In this document: in pieces, positions 44,979 to 56,052 of the stretch
Layout of the letters: every line of letters starts with the position of its first letter
Position numbering within the stretch: position 1 is the first letter of the stretch
NCBI GenBank assembly: GCA_025174535.1
Contig: JALBUN010000001.1
Coordinates: forward strand, 1,550,001-1,614,000
Source of the DNA: Cantharellus purpuraceus
Taxonomy: Eukaryota > Basidiomycota > Agaricomycetes > Cantharellales > Hydnaceae
DNA: 64,000 bases
Direction of reading: 5' to 3'
The notes under the pieces: generated by a model
The model's input: the letters and a program-made list of their open reading frames with translations, nothing else
Databases searched by the model: none
Told to the model about the DNA's origin: nothing
Position numbers and translations under genes: made by a program

Positions 44979-46840
44979 TTAAAGATTCATAAGAGGGCCA
45001 GGTTTGTCTGGATAAGCAGAGTGAAAGTCGGAGACGGATTCAGATGCATGATCGAGTTCAGACATGGAGATCCATGAGCACTCTTTGTCGGTGCCTTCAT
45101 ATCCAGTCCATTTGACTAAGTTCTGGAGCTTGCACTTGTACCAACGGTCGATCTTTGAGTCCAGGATCTCAGAGATCTCATATTCATTGTCTCCTTCAAT
45201 GATGATCGGGGGAGGTGGAGGTTGCGTGCGACTGGAGATCTCGTTCGTAGTAGTGGGTTCGAGCATTGATATATGGAAGACCGGATGAACTGCTCAGAAG
45301 TGGTCAGGGAGGCGGAGGGTGAAGGACCTGCTGCCTGCGTGAGCAATGACCTCATAAGGACCTAAGTATTTCTCGGAGAGTTTCTTCGATGGGCGGGTGG
45401 TCCGGAAGTGTTCAGCCTTAACAAATACTTTGTCTCCGATTTGCAGGTCCGGAGCTGGAATGTGGCGTCGGTCTGTGGAGACTTGATATTGTTTCTGGGC
45501 ATCAGAGATGGTTTCTCGGAGATGTTGGTGTAGTTGATCGAGGTCAGTTACAAATTGGCGGGCTTTGGTGGAGGCAAGTTCTTTCTCAGGGTGGATGGAG
45601 ATGTTCGGATGATAGCCTTTATTAGCAAAGAACAGAGAGATGCCAGTAGTCATGTTCGGAGCGTTGTTGTAGGCAAACTCTGCTATCGGAAGTAGATCAG
45701 CCCAGTTGTCCTGTTGATAGTTACAATAGATTCGGAGATATTATTCCAGGGACTGATTCATTCGTTCCGTTTGTCCGTCTCCTTCAGGATGGTATCTGGA
45801 GGTGAAGTGAAGCTTCATGTTGAGAGCCTTCCCTAATGTGCGGAAGAAGGAGGACACGAACTCTGAGCCCCGATTGGATGTGACATGCAATGGGACTCCG
45901 TGTTTAGAGAATACGTGGAGAACAAACAATTTAGCTAGTGAGGCAGAGGTGATGGTGTCATGTGTTGGAATGAATAGTGACTGTTTAGTGAACCTGTTGA
46001 CAATCACGAGTATGGTGTCGTATCTGAGCGATGGGGGGAGCTTCTCTATGAAATCCATGGAGATGGAGTTCCATGGTTGCTCTGGGACCAGAAGTTGCTT
46101 AAGTGTTCTGTAGGGTTTGTGCCTTTGCGATTTTAAGCGCATACACGTGGTGCAGGAGTTACAGTAGTGTTGAATGTATTCTCGCATTTTTGGCCATACA
46201 TAGTCCCGTCAGTTTAATCCTTGTGTGCGATTTTGCCCAAAATGGCCCGAGATTGGGTGATCATGATAATACTGCAAAACTCGGAGTCGGAGACCATTGG
46301 CGTCGGGGACGTATATCTGGTTGTTGTGTCGGAGGTGTCCTTTGGGGTCAAGTGACCATTTCGGATTGGAAGGGTTGTCCAAGTGTTTAACTGCAACAGG
46401 ATTGGATCGGAGTGATGAGCGGATGTTGGAGCAGAGTTGGTTGATGTCCATAATGGTGACAGCTTGGAGGGTGGGAGTCATGAGGGTGGATGCTCGTAGG
46501 GACAATGCCAGCTGCTCGTTAGTAAACACAGGATGTAGGTTGTGTGGGTTTACAGTGGCATAGTCGCTATTCCCCTCTTTAGGGTAGACATCCCATTGTC
46601 TAGTTAAAGCGTCGGGCTTTGCTCCAAGTCGACCTGGGCAGAAACAGATAATGAGATTGAACTGAGATAGGTATTCGGACCATCGGACTTGTCTCCAGGT
46701 GAGCAGTTTCGTTGTGGAGAAGTATTCCAAGTTCTTGTGGTCAGTTATGACGTCCACCGGATCGGAGGGACCTTCAAGGTAGTGTCTCCATATCCGGAAG
46801 GCTTCATGTATGGCAAGGAGCTCTTTGTCATGGACGTCAT
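44979..46840 (-). pseudogene. Gypsy pol remnant: RNase H, integrase, chromodomain (family B)
   Basis: Right to left: RNase H end (VITDHKNLEYFSTTKLLTWRQVRW), linker, zinc-binding HPISGHFGQNRT and CNSCTTC, integrase core (SMDFIEKLP; HVTSNRGSEF; PEGDGQTERMNQ), C-terminal domain (GDKVFVKAEHF, KLSEKYLGPYEVIAHAG), and chromodomain (EYEISEILDSKIDRWYKCKLQ...VKWTGY). The second catalytic Asp is Asn (SNRGSEF for the usual SDRG). A TGA at about 46208 and several frame breaks also disable it. RT, protease and gag are missing because the sequence stops at the element inserted at 46841. Confidence 0.9.
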
Positions 46841-48272
46841 TGTTTTGGAACCCACAAAATTATGGTGTTAGGGCAAACTCTAAATCACCACAATTCCATG
46901 AATGAACAGCTGAGAAGAATATCAAACCCTGCTGCAGCACAACTCCAGAAACAATTTAACATTTGTACTTTGGTTACAATCCTTTGTATTGGTCAATGCA
47001 GACTATACGCAGAAAGGTAATACGTTTCTTAGCAGCAAGAAATGAATAAGACTTCCAGAGTCTAGAGTTCACGGACGCTTAGGGGTCCAGATATTCCAAA
47101 AAGAGGGGAATGCACTTAGAGGCTAAAGGAAGTAGGTGGATGAATCCAACCGTCCAACCAGTGGCACTCAGAAGCGGGTAACAGCGATGTGTGAAGTAGT
47201 CTAGCAACTGCTTCACACGAGTTCAAGCTTCTAATGCTCTGCAAAGGCAGTACACACTAGTAACTTAAACAAGAGCACTAATGGCAGGACTATCGACAGA
47301 CAATCTCACCCTGTAGATTCGTAGTCACGTGAGGCAGATACTACACTCACGCCCAAAGCAGGAATATCACTACTTTGAGTGCAATCAAGTACAGTTACAC
47401 AACTGTAAAAGATCCTTGAACTGGTAATCAACAGTTACTGAGATAGAGGATGACACTGTATGTCACTCTAGTCACACTGGTGTGCAGAAGATGGGTAGAA
47501 TATGATGGATATGTTCGATTTCAGAGGCAGAATGGCCTCCGTATATATTGTATTTACAGGGGCTGACTAATGCTTCTGGAATATTCTACCTATTAATAGA
47601 TGGAAGCTACTGGAAGGTTGTGGAAGGTGGAAGAAAGGGGTAGAATATTCCAAGCCAATCACAGGTTCTGATCACAGCACTAACACTGATCAGGAGCTGA
47701 ATAATGGTTCTGGAAAGTTCTATCTAATAATAGAAGGAAACAGCTAGAATGTTATGGAAAGGGGTAGAATATTCCAAGGCAATCACCTGATTTGATCACC
47801 CATCAGCTGATTTGATCCCTGAACTAGGCACTGATCAGGCAAAAAGAAGGGTGTCCACCCTGTTTTCTGCACTGGTTTGGACAGCCATGGATAGCCACAT
47901 CTCATGTGATGATCTGCACAGAAAATAGTGCCCTGAGAGGCTGTGGTAGTCAAGTTAGAGAATATTTATTGATCAGAGACATCTGAGCTTGAATTCAGGC
48001 TGAATGCCTGGTCCAAAGGTGGATAGCCGGCTGTGTGAAGGTTTGTGGGCGCCTATGGGTCCACAACTGTAGCACAGCAGAAATAAATGATTCTGGGCCG
48101 AGTTCTGCATGGAATATTCCCGGAAAAATATGGAAAAATAGAGAATATTTGAATAAGTCCATTCCAGGTACAAGCATCAAATATATGCTGATATTTAGGA
48201 ATGGAAAAGCAAAGAATAGCACATTGGTGCTGCATAAATGGAATTTGATAGGGAAAAGGTGGTTCCCATACA
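46841..48272. mobile_element. TGTTTTGG element, complete (1432 bp)
   Basis: Starts TGTT TTGG AACC; its end, read in reverse, is TGTATGGGAACC, so the terminal inverted repeats match at 10 of 12 bases. Left flank is gypsy RNase H, right flank is the interior of an LTR, so its two sides come from different insertion sites. No ORF over about 110 codons. Could be a solo LTR of a third family or a non-autonomous DNA element. Confidence 0.7.
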
Positions 48273-48359
48273 GTTTCCAAATGCAGTATAGATTTCATGT
48301 GCACAGGGATCTGAGTGGATCAGATGGGGATCTGGGCGTTAATGAATATAGTCATAACA
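48273..48359. repeat. Terminal 87 bp of a TGTTA-family LTR
   Basis: GTTTCCAAATGCAGTATAGA...GTCATAACA, matching the last 87 bases of the LTRs at 385, 1803 and 42521 in the same orientation. Confidence 0.9.
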
Positions 48360-48444
48360 TAGTGTGACAATGCCTTAGGCTCCTTGCAGAACCAACACCA
48401 GTGTAAAAAAAAGACCCATTAGCAAGAAATATCTTTTTGTCTTC

Positions 48445-49209
48445 TTATTTGGTCTTGTTAGCAGCTCTCACACCACTGCCTTCATGTTCCAGCATGCTTT
48501 GTGCTAACATTGGTTGACTGACCATCACATTGATTTCTTCCACCATAATGTGCAGTTGTGTGTAGCCCTCATTAGAGAGTATCTCATTCCACCAAGATGT
48601 GTCAGTACACAATCTCACATGGTTTGCCCTCATGAGCCTCAGTGGCTGGGGGATGACATTGACTACAATTGGGTGTCCATGCTCTTGAACTGACAGTTTT
48701 GGGTTGTCCATGTGATAAACACGGGGGTTTGAACCCATCACCAAGACCCCATACATTCATTTGACCTTGAGATGTCTGGCAAAGTCGCGGAAGCGGGTGT
48801 GCATCTGCGAGTCTGCGGCATTACGTTTCCCGTCGCCCTTCCGGCGGTTGGGCGGCTTCACTTCAAGGAAGCAAATAGGTGTTTTGCGTGAATTGACACG
48901 AAAATAGACTGTATCTGGATTGCCAGGAAACTCCGAGGCATGGCAGGGAGCAATTTCAAATCCATCTTCCGGGTTGAAAAGAGTGTCGAGGGCAAGAAGC
49001 CAGGGGGCATACCACTCTGATTCGCGTGTCGCAAACTTATCATTGTTTGTCAAGACGTACTTGAAACCCTGTTCAATGGAGGGATCCAGGACATGGTTGA
49101 TCAGGGTTAAAAGTTTAGAAAAAGCCAGTGTAGATGGGAGCACGGTTGAGAAAGCCTGACTTGGATAGAGGGGTGAAGCAATTGAAATTGAAAGCCCGCG
49201 GCAAAACAA
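48445..49209 (-). pseudogene. Fungal PD-(D/E)XK nuclease-like protein, interrupted by a stop
   Basis: Reads through 255 codons with a single in-frame TGA at 48757-48759 between HLKVK and MYGVLVMGSNPRVYHM. The first half holds WYAPWLLALDTLF, then TVYFRVNSRKTPICFLEVKPP, where CFLEVKPP has the E-x-K core of PD-(D/E)XK nucleases and Asp in GNPDTV may be the partner. The second half (HPIVVNVIPQPLRLM, SWWNEILSNEGYTQLHIMVEE) continues naturally. Such proteins are repetitive families in mushroom genomes, often near transposons. The TGA could derive from CGA. Function not known. Confidence 0.65.
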
Positions 49210-49620
49210 AGAGGGTAAGGTCTTAGGCCTTAAGCTTGAAGCTTAAGGATTTACAACTGAGCGGCTGCGCGTGTAGGGGCTCCCTATCATTCTGGTGATG
49301 ATGATAAGGACAGTGGGGAGAATGAGCAAAGCGCGCAGAGTGTAGAGTTATCCTAATAAAATAGTTGACGCCAATAGCTAACGTATCACGGGGGTGCATA
49401 TAATCTACATCACATCGACCACATTTCCTCAGGGTCGAAAGGCCGTTTGACATAGAGACAGTTAAAATGTGAGGGGGAGGGAGGGGAGCATGATTGTATA
49501 ACGGAAAGCAGAGTTATACATGTGTACCCCACCACACTAGATCTGCGAGACAGTGCCCTGTTCCGGACCTAGAATCTGAGATAATTATGAGCATAATGTG
49601 GCTTCGATCGCAACAGCCAC
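49210..49620. other. Intergenic, no gene seen
   Basis: AT-richer stretch between the nuclease-like pseudogene and the minisatellite. Contains a G-rich run (GAGGGGGAGGGAGGGGAG, 49471-49488) and no convincing ORF. Confidence 0.5.
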
Positions 49621-50337
49621 TCAATCATCCGAAGACTCCCGAGCATCACACTTCTTTATAACCGCATGGATTTTATTTACATACTGGCGTTAAGATATTA
49701 GACAGAATGAGAGTACATCTACATGAAACGTGGGTCGAATACGGGCCATAGTGTAGATCAGTGTCTCAATCATCCGAAGACCCCCGAGCCTCACACTTCT
49801 TCATAATCGCATGGATTTTATTTACATACTGGCGTGAAGGTATTAGATATGATGAGAGTACATCTACATGAAACGTAGGTCTAATTCGGGCTATAGTGTA
49901 TATCAGTGTCTCAATCATCCGAAGACCCCCGAGCCTCACACTTCATCATAACCGCATGGATTTTATTTACATACTGGCGTTAAGGTATTAGATATGATGA
50001 GAGTACATCTACATGAAACGTAGGTCTAATTCGGGCTATAGTGTATATCAGTGTCTCAATCATCCGAAGACCCCCGAGCCTTACACTTCATCATAACCGC
50101 ATGGATTTTATTTACATACTGGCGTTAAGATATTGGATAGGATGAGAGTACATCTACATGAAATGTGGGTCGAATACGGGCCATAGTGTAGATCAGTGTC
50201 TCAATCATCCGAAGACTCCGAGCCTCACACTTCTTCATGACCGCATGGATTTTATTTACATACTGACGTTAAGATATTAGATATGATGAGAGTGCATCCA
50301 CATGAAATGTGGGTCGAATACGGGCCATAGATCAGTG
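49621..50337. repeat. 145-bp minisatellite, five copies
   Basis: Units start (TCAATCATCCGAAGACYCC) at 49621, 49766, 49911, 50056 and 50201, a constant 145-bp period. Units differ by scattered substitutions and a few single-base indels. The right end of the array overlaps the stop codon of the hydrolase gene at 50332. Confidence 0.95.
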
Positions 50338-51537
50338 TCGCAGACAATGGTCAAACACCTTCAAGGCTCTCTCCGGCTCATCCCAAAATACCTGTTCAAA
50401 ATCAGTCCAACCCAAGTTAGCGGTTGACCATATGCGACGCACTGCATGATGCGCATCTTCAATAGCTAGAAATTGTACTGGCTGATCCATGTTTTCCTTT
50501 GCTAATTGCTCGATCTCAAACGCAGCATGAATGACGAAGCCAGGGGAAGAATCGCAGTACAACGTCCACACGCCCAGCTTTGGCCAGAGTGACCTTGTCT
50601 TTGAGTCGAATAAGGCGTTAAACGTTTGCGTGAACAAGAGGGATTCTGGACTAGTCATGACGAGGGGGGTATCGGAACGCCACACTGGCTCAGGGTCCAG
50701 CAATGAACGTAATTCTTCGGGAGATAGAGAGGCCATGTCACTCTTTCTGGTCGGATCGGGAGCACCAAACGCCAGTTTGGTAAGGTCGCGTGTGGAAAGG
50801 TCGCCATGCGCAAAGTAACTGGATATCCAACATGCGAATGCGTTTATACGTTCGTCGTGTGGAATCCCTTCGTCCAAAATTGGAGCGTACAATTTAGGAG
50901 AACTAGGGATCCCAAGCACAAATGTGGGTGGATCTTAAACTAATGAACAACAATCAAGTTCGGGGTTCCACTAATCCACTCACCAAACACAATTAATCGA
51001 CGCATATATATCCGAAGTCGAGTGTGCACTGCTGACTGCAAGGATGAGGCAGCAGCAATAGCACATAAGGTGAACAAGTTGCCCAAGGACCATCCCATGA
51101 TACCTAATCCACCTTCCGTCCCGTCGGCAGTAGGTGGTGGCAGCTCTAGGGCATCGATAAGGCCATTAAGGAAAAGTGCGATTTCCACCCCCCTGGCCGT
51201 CAGGAAGGCCTCGCGTTCGTCTGCATTCCCATCAGTCACAACTTTCAGTTCGGAGGGGCTGTACAATGATGATCCTAAATAGTCGCGACGATTCAGACAA
51301 ACTAAACGCAAGCCTCTGGAGGCAGCAAGTGACAGAACGCGCTTGAATCCAGCTATTATATGTATATCTTCAGCGTGGAGTTTCCGTTTGTCCAACACAT
51401 AACTCACCACTATGGAATGATAGCCCATGCACTATGACCAGCGTCGTGTATAACTGGCGCTCAGGTGCGCCGCTGTCTAGATAAAAGAATTCGGTGGGCG
51501 TCTCAGTTTTGGAATCTTTAACAGTAAGCACGGGCAT
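50332..51537 (-). CDS. Alpha/beta-hydrolase fold protein
   Basis: Three exons: start at 51537 (MPVLTVKDSKTETPTEFFYL), introns near 51415-51352 and 50983-50938. LVIVHGLSFHSA gives the oxyanion HG motif, followed by GLRLVCLNRRDYLGSSLYS. GIMGWSLGN is the nucleophile elbow (G-x-S-x-G, catalytic Ser). LIVFDPPTFVLGIP and the C-terminal region (FLAIEDAHHAVRRIW, with a candidate His) complete the fold. The NRRDY/DPP pattern is shared by a large, uncharacterised basidiomycete hydrolase family. No signal peptide. Last residues are RH, then the stop lies in minisatellite sequence. Confidence 0.85.
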
Positions 51538-53012
51538 GGTGAAATCTCCTCAGGCATCACTTTGCAACACTTCATGCCTTTTTATTCGATTTGCAAGATA
51601 CTGGTTTTGGCGCGATAGACACCCTGATTTTCTCCTCTCGGTGTTTGAAAGTGGATCATAATCGCCACAGCAGACACGCACGTGAACCGGGCAGTGCTTG
51701 CCTTTGTAAAAATGAATAATAGGGCGTATATGAAGCCAGCTTAAGCTGAATTCCGCTAGCTATGATGGTCATAGGAAAAGCTACAGTGGAGCGTTCGCAA
51801 AGCTCCGGTGGAGATCCACAGTTGCTCCACACATGCCACTTTGAAGCTCCGTTCAAAAAGTGTCAAACCTCACTACCACGCCGATGTGAAGCTACCATGG
51901 ACGACAAAAGGATCGATATGCAAATGCAATCACACACCTATTGTAATGCTAGTAAGATCTGTGCAGTAATATTGTGCAGTAATGCTGCGCTACTGTAAGT
52001 AAATGCTCGAGGAATCCGGAGTTATGTATGATCCAGAAACCCCTCAACCCCACTGTTTCTCAACCTCAGAACTTAGGTAGTAGCGCCATGGCCTCAACAT
52101 GATAATCCTGATACCTATTCGGTTCCCTCATCCCCAGCCGCTGAACAAACTCGTGTCTTCGTGTCTTCCAAATGGAGACTCAGGCACAGAGCAGAAGATT
52201 CTGACAACTGGGAAGGTGGCCAGGGAGGCGCAGCAGTAGTGGCCAGGAGCATGAGGAGGGCTTCATGAACACGGCCATAGTTGTCCATTGCAAGCTGCCG
52301 GTCCAGGCCGTTGCTCCACTTTAGCTATCGTCGGATTAAGTTCAGACTATGGTAGAGCATCTGGGTTTTCAGCTTAAGCCGGTTCCATATACGCCCTAAT
52401 GTCTCCCAAATTGCATTTGTGTCTCTAATGATGACGTATTTGTTTCCGCGCGATTGCCTTATTTGTCTCTTATGAATTACATTTTTGTCTCCGGTAGTGT
52501 GCTTTCTTGCCTCGGAAGATCGCCACTAGATTTCAAAGTCTGAGAATGAGGTCACGGGTAGCGACTAGGCGCAAGCGTTGTAATACAGGGATCCAAGAAG
52601 GATTCTTGTTCTTGTACAGGATAGAACATCTGAGCCGGTCTTGGGCTGAGCACTTCATGCATGAGCACGTTCCTTTCTTTCTGCCATTCACACAGCAGCC
52701 ATCCTTGCACGTGGTGAAGTCTGTCCGATGCTCTGACACGCACGTTTTTTTTTTCTGCCAGTGCATCGTGTGCTCGCCGCCTATCTCCATCATACACTGT
52801 CGACAGTGTATGAATGTTCAACCGCTGCACCGAAAAACCCATTGACACCACACCCGGCAAAACATCTCTATCATCATATTGTATACTACGAGCATGAGTG
52901 GCCAATTACCACCTAATCAACATCCGGGAAAGGTTTTACATTTCGATTTGACAGAATCCTTCATCTCCTTTGGAGAGTCGAGGACTTGAAGTATTTTCTA
53001 CGAGTAACGAGT
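51538..53012. other. Intergenic 1.5 kb with a duplicated block and palindrome
   Basis: No confident gene. The segment about 52590-52800 resembles 54590-54840 (shared GCACGTTCCTTT, CCATTCACACAGCAG, GTCCGATGCTCTGACACGC, T-run, TCGCCGCCTATCTCCA). A perfect 24-bp palindrome, TCATACACTGTC with its complement, lies at 52790-52813. Short open stretches are probably chance. Confidence 0.55.
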
Positions 53013-54208
53013 TTAGAATGAACTTGCAGCTTCAAGATCATCAGCATTAAGCCAAAACGCGCCATCGTTCAACAGCTCCTGCCAGATAGCCGTTCTAGTA
53101 TATCCCATGTTAATGCAATGTCACGTGAAAAGAACTGTTGGACGTTACCTGGCAGAAATCGGCCAGCCTGGAGTATCCCAGAACCGGGAGGCAATTCCTC
53201 GACTTTGAGCATCATGAACAAATTTGGTGATGTTCGCCCTTTGAGCCTCACTAATATTTCCGATCCCCGACCACTGAGCAAACATCAAAATTCATGGCAT
53301 CAGTATATGGTAGCCATAGCGCAATTAGCAACGTACGCCTACAGCAGTTGCGTAATCCGTACTCGCAACAGGACTCAGTTCCGGAGACCAAGTTGTATTG
53401 GTTGGGACAGAAAGCTCTGTGAGGGGTGCATCAAAGAAGAAGTCCCGAGGCTCGAGCGCTTTGATCGGCTCAAGAGGCGAGTTTCCTGTTCCAACAACAG
53501 TTACAGGAAGTGTTGTGAGGGTACCATTGGCAAATGTTGTCAAGTATCCTGCAGACCGGAGAGGCTCAAGTGCTCTCAGAACAAAGGGAAGTGTTCTATG
53601 TGGTCGGTAAGCATGATTTGGGTCAATAAGAAAATGCTGCATTCACTCCACACCGTCGGTTTTGATGTCCACGAGGAGTTGAAGCGGCACACTAGATGCA
53701 GTGTCAAAGACTCCACTGAATGATGAAGTGTGAAAATCATTCTAGATAAGGAGAATATTAACCAACTTTGGAACCGTCTGATTTGTTGTGAAGGGGTCCT
53801 TCGGATTCGCGTTGTTGATGATGGTTAAAAGCGGTTGAATATACAGCGAATCGAAGGTTCTGGCCTTGGTCAAGGCTGCCCTTTCATGGCCTATCATCAG
53901 AGTGCCGTTCACAAGCCAGACGTCAGCCTCTATGCTAGCAACTCCGAAGCTCAACGCGGTGAGCACGGGAACATCACGCCAATCTATAAAGTGTTGATCA
54001 ACATTAGTTACAAAGAAATGGTGGAATCATTACAATCGTTATGCGAGTGTATCTGTTTTGGTACGATGCCCTGCGTGAAGCTTGTGGGATATTGCAATAG
54101 TGGAGAGTTTTCTTTCTCGAGTTGAGCGATTTCCTTGTTTACTCCTGGCGAGCACCAGACGGAGTGAGAAAAGATGAGGCCCAAGACTGCTTGAAAGAAG
54201 GACAACAT
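53013..54208 (-). CDS. Secreted AIM6-like phosphodiesterase (GDPD/PLC-like fold)
   Basis: Multi-exon. Signal peptide MLSFFQAVLGLIFSHSVWCS. The core starts QGIVPKQIHSHNDYWRDVPVL (catalytic-type His), then ASIEADVWLVNGTLMIGHE (metal-binding E-x-D and the second His), RTFDSLYIQPLL, LLVDIKTDG, and C-terminal RFWDTPGWPISARTAIW and LNADDLEAAS. The last intron (GTAACG...ACTAG, about 53104-53155) is needed to reach NADDLEAASSF. Family: altered inheritance of mitochondria protein 6 homologues, a branch of the glycerophosphodiesterase/PLC-like superfamily. Substrate unknown. Confidence 0.85.
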
Positions 54209-54981
54209 ATTTGGTCGTCAAGTTACGGCAATGGTGTGGATTTTATATACCATGGGGTGCGGCTGCCCTCTTCAATATCAAACTCAGGGATGCCAACGTG
54301 CGTTCGAGCTTCTCGCCCCGTGACCAGGTTATAGCACGAGGAAGCTCTAAACTGACATCGCCTGGTACTAATATGTGGAAACATGCCGGGTTAAGCTGCG
54401 TGTAACACGGTATGTTTCTACATACATGAGCACAAACAAGGAGTGTAAGGACTGAAGCGAAATACTGGAGTGAGCTAAGGCCCGAGGCCCCAGTGCAAAT
54501 CGTCACAGTTCTGGTCAGAACGTGGCAGCAGTTGAATGCTCTCTCAGTACACATCGGAGTCTCTCGGTACCCAACGGATACAGTAGCTGCAGATGTAACA
54601 GGTCGTTCGGATCAGGGACAACAATTTGTGAAAGGTGCACGTTCCTTTTCTTCTGCCCATTCACACAGCAGTCAATCCTCTTGTTCATGATAAAGTTTGT
54701 CCGATGCTCTGACACGCGTTTTTTTTTTTGCTACCATCGCCTCTTGTTTGTGCTCATGTGCATTTTTGTACTGACGAGTGACACGGATAAATGTGATATA
54801 AACGCTTGTGTGCATCGTGTACTCGCCGCCTATCTCCAGCAGATATTACAACGAAGGGGACACCGTAAAATTATGCCGTACAAGACTGTTATGAGCCACA
54901 AATTAAGGAAGCGCTTGATCATGCACGCACTGCACGTGACTATGGTCACTGGACGATGCACAGCCTACACGGGCCTCAGTC
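54209..54981. other. Divergent intergenic region with duplicated block
   Basis: Between the AIM6-like gene (minus) and the trefoil-like gene (plus). The block at about 54590-54840 is the partner of 52590-52800. No gene is recognised; it probably includes the promoters of both neighbours. Confidence 0.5.
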
Positions 54982-56052
54982 ATGACCACCGAGTCAGATC
55001 CCCCTGCGTACTGTATCTCCACCACTGGTTTCCCTCCAGGATACTTTCTAGTTAGAAACCTCGGCACAGGCAAACTCTTGGACGTGGAGCTGGACGGGAG
55101 ACTCGATGGTATCATTGTCTTTCGCATCCATTGTCAGGGGAATCTGTCTTGATGCCTCCTAGGCACAGAAGTAATATTGTTTGCCGAGAAGGAAAGTTCT
55201 CACGTGCTCAGTGAGTAAAGCATCATGTTCGACCTTACCCACTATTTATGTGAGATTAAAATGCAGGTTTCAGAGATGCGGCAACGGACAATCAGGCCAG
55301 TACATAAACATGAAGTTTCCACAATACTACTACGACATGAATACTAACATGATTGTTGTTCTCTTTGATAGGTGTTTTTTGTCGACTACACGGGTTCCTT
55401 GTGCTCCAAAGCCTCTGGGCATGCTCTTGATGTAGATGGTATGCACAGCATCTCCTATTTACTTTGCCATAGCTGGAATTCTTGAGTAGGTGACGGAAGA
55501 CTGGTTCTTCGACATCGCCGTCCAGTCATCATGCCTTTCCCAAACAGACTTTCGCATCCATATCCTCAGTTCAATTATTCCCCCACGACTGGACAAATTT
55601 CTGTTTCCTTTTCTTATGATCCTGCGTATCCCGGTCCAAACCGTGCTTCGGGTGCATCATGGCGTAGTAGGATTTATCTCCTTACCTCAGTTCCTGCCCG
55701 CAAACCGCGTGGGCTTCTGGACGATGCATCTGATTTCTTTCAAGGCGCCGCATCCGCCATCTCGTCTCCCTTCGCTATGGTGCTTGGTATGGGTAACAGC
55801 TCTGATCCCTCCACCTCTACCAGTGCTGCAGAGGTCCAGAGAGGAGAATTTGACTTGCGAGAAGACGAGTTATCCGAAGTTGACCGCGCCGAAGAAGACG
55901 GCATTGACGATTCCCCTGATCCTCTTCGTCGGGTCAGGGTGATATCTCTTACGTGTGACGTCAGTCAGGATGTTGGTCCAAGAGCCAGAGAACGACGCCG
56001 ATGGGAGGTTATCCCACTCTTGAAAGCCAAAGCGATGACGGGTACAATTTGA
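54982..56052 (+). CDS. Beta-trefoil-like protein with an uncharacterised C-terminal domain
   Basis: Five exons (54982-55108, 55163-55210, 55267-55295, 55372-55438, 55490-56052), 277 residues. Residues 1-105 look like a ricin-B/fascin-type trefoil: GYFLVRNLGTGKLLDVELD, GTEVILFAEKESSHV, FRDAATDNQVFFVDYTGSL, SKASGHALDVDDGRLVLRHR. The second half has HPYPQFNYSPTTGQISVSF, WRSRIYLLTSVPARKPRGL, an acidic linker (REDELSEVDRAEEDGIDD) and RARERRRWEVIPL. This arrangement recurs in basidiomycete proteins of unknown role. Intron 55296-55371 appears to use a GC donor. No signal peptide. Confidence 0.75.

Larger units (their letters stand above)
42521..48359 (-). mobile_element. Gypsy-family-B element with antisense accessory ORF and internal deletion
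   Basis: Left LTR 42521-43047, plus-strand accessory ORF 43189-44824, tail-to-tail minus-strand pol 44979-46840 (chromodomain, integrase, RNase H), then the TGTTTTGG element 46841-48272, then the last 87 bp of the same LTR (48273-48359). Read on the minus strand this is LTR, deleted gag/RT, RNase H, integrase, chromodomain, antisense ORF, polypurine-like AAATGGAGAGATAC, LTR. No target-site duplication survives (TGAGG against TAGTG). Confidence 0.75.

Noticed and set aside
49621..50337. CRISPR-like array
   Set aside because: The 145-bp units are contiguous with no unique spacers and the genome is eukaryotic; it is a minisatellite.
53118..53723. 201-codon plus-strand ORF
   Set aside because: Antisense shadow of the AIM6-like gene, whose catalytic motifs lie on the minus strand.
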